Part shown: piece after piece, positions 44,806 through 53,824 of the stretch | How positions within the stretch are numbered: position 1 is the first letter of the stretch | How the letters are laid out: each line of letters begins with the position of its first letter | Program-made: the position numbers and the translations under genes | Notes under the pieces: generated by a model | Told to the model about the DNA's origin: nothing | The model's database searches: none | The model's input: only the letters and a program-made list of their open reading frames with translations | Source: Nannocystis punicea | Lineage (GTDB): Bacteria > Myxococcota_A > Polyangia > Nannocystales > Nannocystaceae | Direction of reading: 5' to 3' | DNA length: 64,000 bases | Assembly (NCBI RefSeq): GCF_026965555.1 | Contig: NZ_CP114040.1 | Coordinates: forward strand, 12,044,001-12,108,000

Positions 44806-44978
44806 TGGGCAGCGCGTCGTCCGGAATGTGCACAGCCCGCTCTGCGCCACCGCCAAAGATCGCGCAGAACGGCCCTATTCTCCGGATTTGGGCCGATCCA
44901 GCGCCGACGTCCGATCGCGGTCCGATGGGCAGAAATAGGTCCGATCGAATCATCAAAGTGCGTGCTATTGAATCATGC

Positions 44979-45848
44979 ATGCACATGACAACTCGTATCC
45001 ACCTCTGCTTCATCGCCTCGACGCTGCTGGCTTGCACCTTCGAGGCCAAGCTCTACGAAGGGGACAGCCCGACCACGGACACCGGCGTAGAGGCCTCCGA
45101 ATCGGGGCATAGCACCGCGGACTCGTGGGCGGGCACCACGCTCGAGACCAGCGGGCCGGGTCCGGCGACCACCACCACCCATCCGCCCGGCTGGACCTCC
45201 GACACCGAGGGCCCGCCCGAAACCTCCACCACCGGCATCTCCGGGACCGCCACCGAGGGTGAAGGCGCCAGCATCTCGGGGACCGCCACCGAGGCCACCA
45301 GCACCACCGGCTGCGCGGATGGCTGCACCACGGGGGAGTTCCCCGAGACCTCGACCTCGACCACGTTTTACACCACGGGGTCGGAGGAGCCGGTGCCGTG
45401 CGACGGCGAGGCCGAGCCGCTCGACGTAGAGGTGCTGGCGTACCTCGAGTCGCAGATCCCCGTGGATCCCGAGGGCGGCACCACCGGCGATGACGACGAC
45501 CCGAACCGGCTGTACGTCCGCTTCTCGAGCGAGACCTTCACCTGCGCCGACCCGCACGATCCCATCTCGTGTGGCCAATGGGAGCTGTCGCTGCGGATCC
45601 CCGCCGCCTTCCAGGCCCCCGGCCTCTACTCGCTCTCGTGGCCCGGCGTGCACGGCTTCGGCCTGGAGAACGGCGCCGACCACGGCTGGGGCGAATGCGA
45701 CGGCGGCGGCAGCGTGGCCACGGGCACGCTCGAGGTCATCGCCCTCGACGCCGACAAGGTCGTCGGTCGCCTGTGCCATGTGAAGTGGAGCGGCCTCGAC
45801 AATTCCTTCGAGCTCGACGGCAAGTTCATCGCCCCGCGCTGCCCGTAG
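44979..45848 (+). CDS. Thr-rich-linker lipoprotein of unknown function
   Basis: A 289-residue lipoprotein. The signal is TTRIHLCFIASTLLAC; then a long linker of Thr, Ser, Gly and Glu (to about residue 125) and a C-terminal beta-rich domain of about 150 residues with conserved-looking aromatics (LYVRFSSETFTCADPHDPIS, SLRIPAAFQAPGLYSLSWPG, HGWGECDGGGSVATGTLEVI). Four Cys in the domain could form two disulfides. I do not recognise the family. The start is ATG 44979 or 44985; the upstream 170 bases are AT-richer than usual, which suits a promoter. It is convergent with the ferritin-like gene. Confidence 0.7.
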   Translation: MHMTTRIHLCFIASTLLACTFEAKLYEGDSPTTDTGVEASESGHSTADSWAGTTLETSGPGPATTTTHPPGWTSDTEGPPETSTTGISGTATEGEGASISGTATEATSTTGCADGCTTGEFPETSTSTTFYTTGSEEPVPCDGEAEPLDVEVLAYLESQIPVDPEGGTTGDDDDPNRLYVRFSSETFTCADPHDPISCGQWELSLRIPAAFQAPGLYSLSWPGVHGFGLENGADHGWGECDGGGSVATGTLEVIALDADKVVGRLCHVKWSGLDNSFELDGKFIAPRCP

Positions 45849-45898
45849 CGACCGCGAGCGCGGCGGGGCCCGCCGCGCTCATCTCTCGGTCGCGAGCT

Positions 45899-47317
45899 TC
45901 AGGCCGCCGCGGCCTGTTGGGCGCGGCCGAGCAGCGCGTCGGCGGCCGGGCCGATCACCCCGACCAGCGCGTCGCGGCACAGCGCCACCTGCTCGTCGGG
46001 CAACAGCCGCCCGTGCGCGCGCAGCTGCTCCGGGTCGGCGTCCGCGGCCCACGCGCGGGCGCCGAGCGGCTCGCGCAGGGCCGCGGCGAACGCCTCGCGC
46101 ACGGCCTCGTGCACGGCGGGCGAGCGGCCCAGGGCCCACTGCACGAACCGCCAGGCCAGCTGCGCGTGGCGGCCCTCGTCGACGGCGATCTGCTTGAGCA
46201 CGCCGCGGACCGCGTAGTCGGCGGTCTGGAACGCGGCGACCTGGGCCACCAGCGCGGCCAGCGTCTCGCCGACGCAGCCCTCGCGCACCGCCGCGGCGGC
46301 CAGCGCCGGCAGGTCGGTGTCGCCTAGCGCTGAGGACATGTCCAATCGACCAGGTCCCATCGGGCAGCCCGCGTACGCGCCCGCGAGCGTGTAGCAGGCG
46401 CGCGCGTGGGCGATCTCGTCGGCCATGGCTCGCTGCGCGCCGTCGACCAGCGAGGCCGGCGCGCCGACGGCCAGCAGCTGCAGGGCGAAGCGGGCGAACG
46501 AGGCCACCGACGCGTGCTCGTCGGCCGCGGAGGCGCCCCACAGGTCGGCCAGCGCCGCGCGGGTCGGATCGTCCAGGCCCGCGAGCGACGGCAGGGTCTG
46601 GCCTTGCCAGTCGCTGCGGCGCAGGGTCGGCGCGACTCGCCCCGCGCCCTCGACCACGAACGGCCGGCCCTCGCACACCATGCCGTCGCCGTGGGCGATG
46701 AAGTAGCAGCACTGCTCCGGCGCTGCCGGCATCGGGTCCGGGCCGCACTGCACGATCAGGTCGGTGTAGCTGCAGAACGGGTCGCCCGTGGCCGCCGCGT
46801 TGGCCCAGCTCTGGCTGCACGCCGCGTCGCAGGCGGCGCAGTCGTCCAGGCCGTCGGGCACCGGGAAGCACACGTACTTCTGCATCATCCCCGGCGGCGG
46901 CGGCTCGCACGTGAACTCGCTGGTGTCGCCGGTGGTCCCCGGCTCACCCGTGGTCGTCGTCGTGCTCGTGCTCGTGGTCGTGGTGCCGCTGGCCTCGCCG
47001 GTCGTGTCACCGGTGCTCGTGCTCTCTTCGCCGGTGATCGAGCTCGCGGTCGTCGTGCTCGTGCCCGGCGCGGCGGTCGTGGCGTCGCCCGTGGTCGTCG
47101 TCGTGCTCGTCGCGCCCTCCGTGGTGCTCGTCACCTCGCCGGAGTCGTCGGTCGCGCCGGTGGTGAGCCCCGACGTCTCCGCGCCGGTCGACGACGTCGA
47201 GGCGGGCTCGCTCGCCATGGTGGTCTCGCCGCTCGTGCCGCCGCACGCCGCGATGAGACCCAGGCTCGCCATCAGCTCGACGTAGAAGCCGCGGGTAACG
47301 TCCAGATAGGTGCGCAT
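45899..47317 (-). CDS. ferritin-like diiron lipoprotein
   Basis: A 472-residue lipoprotein: signal to Cys25, a Thr/Ser/Gly linker (about 33-133), a Cys-rich module (about 137-215), and a C-terminal four-helix ferritin-like domain from about 255. The domain keeps a complete diiron ligand set: Glu267 with adjacent His268, Glu301-x2-His304 (DEIAHA), Glu351 (GETLAA) and Glu381-x2-His384 (DEGRHA). It could therefore bind two irons and act as an oxidase, peroxidase or metal store on the cell surface. Between helices 2 and 3 the codons for PMGPGRLDMSSALG (about 46330-46367) are made of hairpin-family half-sites (GGACATGTCC, CAGGTCCCAT). ATG 47317 starts the signal; a shorter start would lose its charged end. 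Confidence 0.8.
   Translation of the reverse strand: MRTYLDVTRGFYVELMASLGLIAACGGTSGETTMASEPASTSSTGAETSGLTTGATDDSGEVTSTTEGATSTTTTTGDATTAAPGTSTTTASSITGEESTSTGDTTGEASGTTTTSTSTTTTTGEPGTTGDTSEFTCEPPPPGMMQKYVCFPVPDGLDDCAACDAACSQSWANAAATGDPFCSYTDLIVQCGPDPMPAAPEQCCYFIAHGDGMVCEGRPFVVEGAGRVAPTLRRSDWQGQTLPSLAGLDDPTRAALADLWGASAADEHASVASFARFALQLLAVGAPASLVDGAQRAMADEIAHARACYTLAGAYAGCPMGPGRLDMSSALGDTDLPALAAAAVREGCVGETLAALVAQVAAFQTADYAVRGVLKQIAVDEGRHAQLAWRFVQWALGRSPAVHEAVREAFAAALREPLGARAWAADADPEQLRAHGRLLPDEQVALCRDALVGVIGPAADALLGRAQQAAAA
46334..46343. repeat. GGACATGTCC palindrome inside ferritin-like gene
   Basis: The second copy of the loop-less outward palindrome seen at 2398-2407. It lies in codons between helices 2 and 3, next to CAGGTCCCATCGGGCAGCC, which resembles the sequence over the TetR start codon. 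Confidence 0.5.
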
Positions 47318-47554
47318 GCGGGAAACCTAGCCAAGCCCTGCCGGTCACGCCACCGGGCTCATGCGATACACGGCACGACACGGATGTCGTGACCGACCGC
47401 CGTCGCTCGCACCTCTGGTCAATCACACCAGACGCCGACGCGCTGGACCGCCGCCAATGGCGGTTATCCACAGTCCGCGCAATTACGCCCACCTGTCCGT
47501 TCGGACATACGACCGCTCACCGTCGTGCTTCCGCATGGATAAAAGGGACGTGTC
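47318..47554. other. spacer with hairpin unit and a DnaA-box-like word
   Basis: 237 bases between the methyltransferase stop and the ferritin-like start. It contains the exact hairpin TGTCC-GTTC-GGACA at 47494-47507 and, at 47464-47472, the single word TTATCCACA, a perfect DnaA box. No cluster of boxes or AT-rich unwinding region is present. Confidence 0.4.
47494..47507. repeat. dispersed hairpin TGTCC-GTTC-GGACA (spacer)
   Basis: Exact family member, 48 bases downstream of the minus-strand methyltransferase gene's stop, where it could end that transcript. Confidence 0.55.
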
Positions 47555-48646
47555 TCAACCGACCTCGTCGGCAGCCACCGGGCCTTCGCCTGCGATCGTG
47601 GGCGCCGCAGCGGCGGCGAGCGACGCCTCGCGCGTCGGCATCTCCGGCGGCGCCGTGGCGAGCGACTCCTCGTCGGCCGTCAGCGACGCCGCCGCGATCG
47701 TGCTGTCCGTCGCACCGTCCGGCGTCGCCGTCGCCGACGCCTCGCCCTCGCGCACCACCGGGTCCGCCGCCTCGATCGGCGCGGCGCCGAACACCTCGAT
47801 CGCCGGCGCCGCGAACTCGAGCCGCCGGCGCATCACCTCGATCGCCTCGGGGTTCTGGTCGACGAGCACGACGTCGCGACCATGGCGCAGCGCCGCCTCG
47901 CCGAAGCTGCCGCTGCCGGCGAAGAAGTCGAGCAGCAGGTCGCCGGGGCGCGAGTGCACGACCACGATCCGCTCGAGGATCTTGAGCGGCTTCTGCGTCG
48001 GGTAGCCGGTCTTCTCGCGCCCCTGCGGGCTGACGATCGTCTGCCACCACACGTCGGTCGGGGTCTTGCCGCGGGCGGCCTTCTCCGGGCCGACGAGGCC
48101 CGGGGCCATGTAGGGGATCCGATCGATCGCCTCGTACTCGAAGGTGTAGCGCGCGGGGTCGCGGGCGTACCACAGGATGTTGTCGTGCTTGGCCGACCAG
48201 CGGGACTTCGAGCGGCCGCCGTAGTCGTACGACCACACGATCTCGTTCATGAAGCACTCGCGGCCGAAGATCTGGTCGCAGGCGATCTTCGCGTAGTGCA
48301 CCTCGCGGTAGTCGAGGTGGAGGAAGAAGCTGCCGTCGGCCGTCAGCAACCGGTGGGCCTGCTCGAGGCGCGGCCACAGGAACTCGAGGTAGTCGTCGAA
48401 CACGTCGGCGTAGCGGCGCTCGCCGAGCTTGATCGTGCGGTAGCGCTGGCCCTTGAAGCCGGTGCGGTCGCCGTCCGCGTCACGCACGGTCCGCAGCTGC
48501 GCGCGGCGCTGGGTCTGCCCGGTGTTGAACGGCGGGTCGATGTAGATCAGCGAGAACCCGCCGGCCGGCAGGCCGGGCAGCACGTCCATGTTGTCTGCGA
48601 GCACGATCCGCGCCCGCGCTCGCGGCGGCGCCGCATCCTCGCTCAC
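47555..48646 (-). CDS. site-specific DNA methyltransferase (beta-class N6A/N4C)
   Basis: A 363-residue DNA methyltransferase. The catalytic motif IV (YIDPPFNTGQTQ, DPPF at 37-40) precedes motif I (LLLDFFAGSGSFGEAALRHG, FAGSG at 242-246), the order of the beta class that methylates adenine N6 or cytosine N4. TGYPTQKPLKILERIVVVHS is the usual motif X. No restriction endonuclease or specificity gene is adjacent, so it is an orphan, possibly regulatory like CcrM. The C-terminal 90 residues are Ala/Glu/Thr-rich and disordered. The GTG start at 48646 overlaps the upstream gene's stop as GTGA, so translation is coupled. Confidence 0.9.
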   Translation of the reverse strand: MSEDAAPPRARARIVLADNMDVLPGLPAGGFSLIYIDPPFNTGQTQRRAQLRTVRDADGDRTGFKGQRYRTIKLGERRYADVFDDYLEFLWPRLEQAHRLLTADGSFFLHLDYREVHYAKIACDQIFGRECFMNEIVWSYDYGGRSKSRWSAKHDNILWYARDPARYTFEYEAIDRIPYMAPGLVGPEKAARGKTPTDVWWQTIVSPQGREKTGYPTQKPLKILERIVVVHSRPGDLLLDFFAGSGSFGEAALRHGRDVVLVDQNPEAIEVMRRRLEFAAPAIEVFGAAPIEAADPVVREGEASATATPDGATDSTIAAASLTADEESLATAPPEMPTREASLAAAAAPTIAGEGPVAADEVG

Positions 48647-49257
48647 GGACGGAAGTCCCCCTTGCCCTCGCGCAACACCTCGATGTCGTCGCCGATCATC
48701 CGCAGCACCGTCGACGGGTCGGGCCACTGCGGGCCGACGTCGATCGTCACCGCGACCTCGCGGGTGTAGCGGTTCTCGAGCTCCTCGGCGTCCTCGAGCT
48801 CGGGGGTCGTCTCCTCGCCCGGCGTCACCGAGCCGTTGAGCAGCGGCTCGCCGAGCTCGCCGATCAGCATGCGGCAGACCAGGTGGTCGGGCACGCGCAG
48901 GCCGACCTCGTGGTGGCGGTTGTGCATGCTCTTCGGCACCTCGGAGGTCGCCGCCAGCACCAGGGTGTACGGCCCCGGCAGCAGGCGGCGGACCAGGCGG
49001 AAGTGCGAGTTGCCGAGCACGCCGAAGCGGCCGACGTCGGTCAGCCCCGAGACGATCATCGTCAGCGGCTTGTGCGAGCGCTCGTCGAGCCCCTTGAGCC
49101 GGCGGATCGCCGCGATGCCCTTCACGCTCGACATGGCGCAGCCGAACGCGTACCCCGTGTCGGTCGGGTAGACGATCACCTGCCCCTTCTTCAAGGCCTC
49201 GACCGCGGGCTGCAGCTTGCGCGGGTTCGGGCGCTCGGCGTCGACGTGTACCCGCAT
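48643..49257 (-). CDS. Sua5/YciO/YrdC-family protein
   Basis: A 204-residue protein of the L-threonylcarbamoyladenylate synthase fold. Signatures: KGQVIVYPTDTGYAFGCAMS, KPLTMIVSGLTDVGRFG, and LLPGPYTLVLAATSEVPKS. It lacks the C-terminal Sua5 domain, so it is of the YciO/YrdC short type. YrdC/TsaC makes the intermediate for the t6A tRNA modification; the YciO subgroup has weaker or different activity, and the sequence does not settle which. It is coupled to the DNA methyltransferase gene, an odd partner. ATG 49257 is the start. Confidence 0.88.
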   Translation of the reverse strand: MRVHVDAERPNPRKLQPAVEALKKGQVIVYPTDTGYAFGCAMSSVKGIAAIRRLKGLDERSHKPLTMIVSGLTDVGRFGVLGNSHFRLVRRLLPGPYTLVLAATSEVPKSMHNRHHEVGLRVPDHLVCRMLIGELGEPLLNGSVTPGEETTPELEDAEELENRYTREVAVTIDVGPQWPDPSTVLRMIGDDIEVLREGKGDFRP

Positions 49258-49295
49258 GGCTCGTGCAGCTCCGTGGAGTGGTCGAGTGACGACGT

Positions 49296-50330
<1,035 letters not shown>

Positions 50331-50334
50331 GGTT

Positions 50335-50340
50335 CCTCCT
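50335..50340 (-). promoter_or_regulatory. strong ribosome binding site of the aldolase gene
   Basis: AGGAGG on the minus strand, followed by AACC and the ATG at 50330. It excludes the longer open frame that extends to 50471. Confidence 0.8.
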
Positions 50341-50430
50341 GGCTTGGCGCGGCCAAGGGGTAACACACCTCTCGCGCGGCGGCACCGCCAAAACCGCCGC
50401 TGCCGCTCGCCCGCGCCCGTGAGCGGCCCT

Positions 50431-51813
50431 TCACACCGCCTGCGCGGGGGTCCGGCCGGAACGTCGGGCACGCCACGCCCGCCACGCCGGCAGCGCCACG
50501 GCGACCGCGTAGAGCGCGAGGATGATCGACACCGGGTCGTACGGCGTGCGCAGGCGCGGGTCGCCGAAGAAGATCGCGGCGATGATCATGGCCCCCACCA
50601 GGCAGACCGCCAGCACGGCCATCGCCGGGTCGCGCCGGACCCCGCGCAGCGCCAGGCCGATCCCCACCAGCGACGGCAGCAGCACCACGGTGTTGAAGAA
50701 GTAGCGGTAGATCTCCGAGACCACCAGAGTGCGCGCGTGGCCCTTGCTGGTCTCGGGCCACTGCCCGGCGATGAACCACTGCAGCATCATGTTGACGAAG
50801 CTGTAGCGCACCTGCTCCAAGAGACCGGTGGCCGCGTAGCACTTGGCGCGGATGTCCTTGTGGACGAACGGGTCGCCGATGTAGCCGACGAAGCGGATGC
50901 TGTCGCCGCCGAGGGCCGGGCGCAGCGCCAGCGGCGACCACTCCGGGGCCCAGTTCTTGAGCGTGCGGAAGCCCGGCAGGGTCACGCGGCGGCCGTTGGT
51001 CTGGTCGTCCTTGCGCTCGGCCTTGGCCCGCTCGAACTCGGTGCGGTACGCCTGGGTGTTGATGTTGTGGCACCGCCCGGCGGTGAGGTTCATGTTGGCG
51101 TTCTCGGCGATCCCGCCCCAATAGCCGGTGTGGTAGTGGAAGCGCCACAGGCTGAAGCCGAGCGCGAGCACCAGCGGGGCGCCGACGCCGACGATGTGGT
51201 GCCACTTGATGTGCTGCAGCCGGCGCACGTTGACGAGCCAAACCAGCAGCACGAACACGTAGAACACCGCCGCCTGCGGCCGCAGCATGAACGCGATCGC
51301 CGAGGCCACCCCCGCCGGCCAGGCCCGCTTGCCCTCCTGGAAGCACACCACCAGCCAGTACAGCGACAGCAGCTGCGCGAACAGGAACGGCGTCTCCGAG
51401 AGGAAGAAGCCGGTCGTCGACAGGTTCGGGAACCACAGCAGCGCCGCGATCCCGGCCGTGCGCGCCTGCCAGCGCTCGCGCAGCACCCGGCACGCCAGCA
51501 GGTACGCCAGCGGCACCGCGGCGGCCCCGAGCAGCCCCCACAGCAGCGCCCCCGCGACCATCGGCGGCGCCGTACCGAACAGCCGCAGCGGCGCCGCCAG
51601 CAGCGTGTGCGTCCCGTACGCCTGCCACGCCAGAGTGCGCGTCGGCGCCGGAATGCCCTTGTCCGCCAGCGCCACCGCCCGCTCCATGTACAGCCGCATG
51701 TCGCTGTACAGATAGTTCCCCGGCGGATGCACCCACAGCACCCAGACCAGGCGCGACAGCAGCGCCAGGCCGATCAAGATCCACAACAGACGCCGTTCCG
51801 CGGGTTGGCCCAC
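50431..51813 (-). CDS. GT-C family membrane glycosyltransferase (ArnT/PMT-like)
   Basis: A 460-residue membrane protein with about nine to ten hydrophobic segments. The N-terminal first loop carries the acidic YLYSDMRLYMERAVAL, which matches the catalytic Asp region of GT-39/ArnT-type enzymes, and a large extracytoplasmic loop (about residues 215-345) sits between helices. Such enzymes move a sugar from a polyprenyl phosphate donor to a lipid, glycan or protein. No donor-making gene is adjacent, so the substrate is unknown. The start is GTG 51813. Codons near 50853-50866 have a one-mismatch hairpin unit (TGTCC-TTGT-GGACG). Confidence 0.78.
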   Translation of the reverse strand: MGQPAERRLLWILIGLALLSRLVWVLWVHPPGNYLYSDMRLYMERAVALADKGIPAPTRTLAWQAYGTHTLLAAPLRLFGTAPPMVAGALLWGLLGAAAVPLAYLLACRVLRERWQARTAGIAALLWFPNLSTTGFFLSETPFLFAQLLSLYWLVVCFQEGKRAWPAGVASAIAFMLRPQAAVFYVFVLLVWLVNVRRLQHIKWHHIVGVGAPLVLALGFSLWRFHYHTGYWGGIAENANMNLTAGRCHNINTQAYRTEFERAKAERKDDQTNGRRVTLPGFRTLKNWAPEWSPLALRPALGGDSIRFVGYIGDPFVHKDIRAKCYAATGLLEQVRYSFVNMMLQWFIAGQWPETSKGHARTLVVSEIYRYFFNTVVLLPSLVGIGLALRGVRRDPAMAVLAVCLVGAMIIAAIFFGDPRLRTPYDPVSIILALYAVAVALPAWRAWRARRSGRTPAQAV

Positions 51814-52193
51814 GCGCGCGAGGGTACTGGCCCACGCGGCCGACGGGAAGGGGCCCGGTTATGCGCGAAGACGGCGAGAGTTATCTCATGACACCGGGAT
51901 CGCGGTGCCTCCTGCCGCCATTTCGCCGATCCATCGACTCACGACTATGAACATAGCATGGTCGCGTCATTCGCCGAATCACATCACCGCGGCGCCTCGA
52001 CGATTCGCGGCACCGGCCGATCGTGATGCATCGACTTCCCCTTCGTCGGTCGACGCGCGAGTATCATCATTGCGCCCGCGCCTCGACGGCCCCCGGTCAC
52101 CGTCCGCGGCGATCGGTCCGCGCACCGGCCTCGCGTGAGCCGACCCGACGGCGACCGATCGCGCCGCCGCGAGATCCGCGGTAAGCTCCCCGC
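51814..52193. other. divergent spacer, AT-richer than neighbours
   Basis: 380 bases between the divergent glycosyltransferase and aminopeptidase P genes. The segment around 51905-52000 is clearly lower in GC (ACTATGAACATAGCATG), a likely promoter zone. No gene, repeat or RNA is recognised. Confidence 0.4.
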
Positions 52194-53618
52194 ATGTCCG
52201 TCCTCGTCCCGCCGCAGCCGGCCGCGGTCTACGTCCAGCGCCGTTCGCGACTCTCTCGCGCCCTCGCCGGCGAGCCCGCGATCTTCTTCGCCGGCGACCT
52301 CGTGCCGCGCAACTACGCGGCCAACATCTACCCGTACCGCGCGCACAGCCACTTCCTCTACTTCACCGGCGTGCACTGGCCGGGGGCGGTGTTGCTGGGC
52401 AGCGGCGACGGGTGGGAGATCTTCGCCGCGCCGCCGGCGCCGGACGATCCTTTGTGGATCGGTCCGAGCGCGACCTGGGACGAGCTGCAGGCGGCCACCG
52501 GGGTGCGGAAGATCCGCCCGCTGTCCGAGCTGCGGACCGCGCTCGACTCCTTGCGCGGCGTCGCCACGCTGCCGGCGATCCACCCGCGCACGCGGGCGCG
52601 GCAGGCCTCTCTGCTGGGGCGGCCGTGGGGCGCGCACGACGAGTCCGAGGCGGGGGCCGTCGGGCTCACGGGCAAGGACGCCGAGCTCGCCGACGCGGTG
52701 ATCTCGTTGCGCCTGCAACAGGATGCGCCGGCGCTCGAGCTGCTGCGCCAGTCCGCGGAGGCCGCCCGGGCCGGTCACCTCGCCGGCATGGCGGCCACGC
52801 GGCCCGGCCGGCGCGAGTCCGACGTGCGGGCGGCGATCGAGGCCGAGTTCGCCGCGCGCGGCATGAGCCCGGCCTACGGCAGCATCGTCACGGTGCACGG
52901 CGAGGTGCTGCACAACGAGCACAGTCATCACCCGCTGCGGGCCGGCGACCTCCTGCTGGCCGACTGCGGCGCCGACTGCCACGGCTGGGCCAGCGACGTC
53001 ACGCGCACCTGGCCGGTCTCGGGCGCGTGGAGTCCGACCCAGCGGGCGCTCTACGACCTGGTGCTGCAGGCCAACCAGGACGCGACGGCGATGGTGCGTC
53101 CGGGGGCCCGGTACCGCGACATCCACCTCCGAGCCAGCCTCACTCTGGCCCGCGGCCTGGTCGACCTGGGGATCTTCCGCGGCGATCCGGAGGGCCTGGT
53201 CGAGCGGGGTGCGCACGCCCTGTTCTTCCCGCACGGCGTCGGGCATCTCCTCGGGCTCGACGTCCACGACATGGAAGATCTCGGCGACCGCGCCGGCTAC
53301 GCCCCGGGTCGGTCCCGGAGCAGCCAGTTCGGCACCTGCTACCTCCGCCTCGACCGCGACCTCGCGCCGGGCATGCTCGTCACCATCGAGCCCGGGCTCT
53401 ACCTGGTCCCGGCGATCCTCGGCGACAGGGCCCTCTGCGGCCCGTTCGAGGCCGACCTGGACCGCGAGCGCCTGGCCGCCTACGCCGACGTCCGCGGGAT
53501 CCGGATCGAGGACGACGTCCTGTGCACCGACGGCGCCCCGGACGTCCTCACGGCCGCCATCCCCCGCGACGCCGACGCGGTCGCGGCCCTGGTCGGCGCC
53601 CCGCGGGACGCGAACTGA
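52194..53618 (+). CDS. pepP: Xaa-Pro aminopeptidase (aminopeptidase P)
   Basis: This metallopeptidase removes N-terminal residues that precede proline. The 474 residues have the N-terminal AMP_N domain (AIFFAGDLVPRNYAANIYPY, HSHFLYFTGV) and a pita-bread catalytic domain with the full metal set: LLADCGADCHGWASDVTRTW (two Asp), FFPHGVGHLLGLDVHD (His), VTIEPGLYLVP (Glu) and GIRIEDDVL (Glu). The ATG at 52194 begins immediately before the conserved N-terminal part. It stands alone, downstream of an AT-richer promoter zone. Confidence 0.92.
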   Translation: MSVLVPPQPAAVYVQRRSRLSRALAGEPAIFFAGDLVPRNYAANIYPYRAHSHFLYFTGVHWPGAVLLGSGDGWEIFAAPPAPDDPLWIGPSATWDELQAATGVRKIRPLSELRTALDSLRGVATLPAIHPRTRARQASLLGRPWGAHDESEAGAVGLTGKDAELADAVISLRLQQDAPALELLRQSAEAARAGHLAGMAATRPGRRESDVRAAIEAEFAARGMSPAYGSIVTVHGEVLHNEHSHHPLRAGDLLLADCGADCHGWASDVTRTWPVSGAWSPTQRALYDLVLQANQDATAMVRPGARYRDIHLRASLTLARGLVDLGIFRGDPEGLVERGAHALFFPHGVGHLLGLDVHDMEDLGDRAGYAPGRSRSSQFGTCYLRLDRDLAPGMLVTIEPGLYLVPAILGDRALCGPFEADLDRERLAAYADVRGIRIEDDVLCTDGAPDVLTAAIPRDADAVAALVGAPRDAN

Positions 53619-53824
53619 ACCGCCGCCTGGGCCCCTGTTCGGCCGTACAGGCCCGAATCAGCCCGCCGCGCGCGCCCGCCCGCTTCCGCTCCCGGCCGGT
53701 CCGCCCCCCTGCGGCCGCGTCCGGCCGGCGGATGCGCGGTTTGTTTGCCCTGGCGCGTAGTCAGCGCTAACTCCTCGTGTTACTTTGCCCCGGCGCCCCT
53801 CGCAGGCGCCCCTAGGAGTCGACG
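53619..53824. other. spacer with terminator-like and leader hairpins
   Basis: 206 bases. CCTGT-TCGGCCGT-ACAGG at about 53636-53653 could end the pepP transcript. GGCGCC-CCTCGCA-GGCGCC at 53792-53810 forms a 6-bp stem directly before the ribosome site AGGAG (53814-53818) of the next gene and may affect its translation. Confidence 0.4.

Noticed and set aside
47464..47472. Perfect DnaA box TTATCCACA, a hint of a replication origin
   Set aside because: Only one box was noticed, with no neighbouring cluster, no AT-rich unwinding region and no dnaA or dnaN gene nearby.
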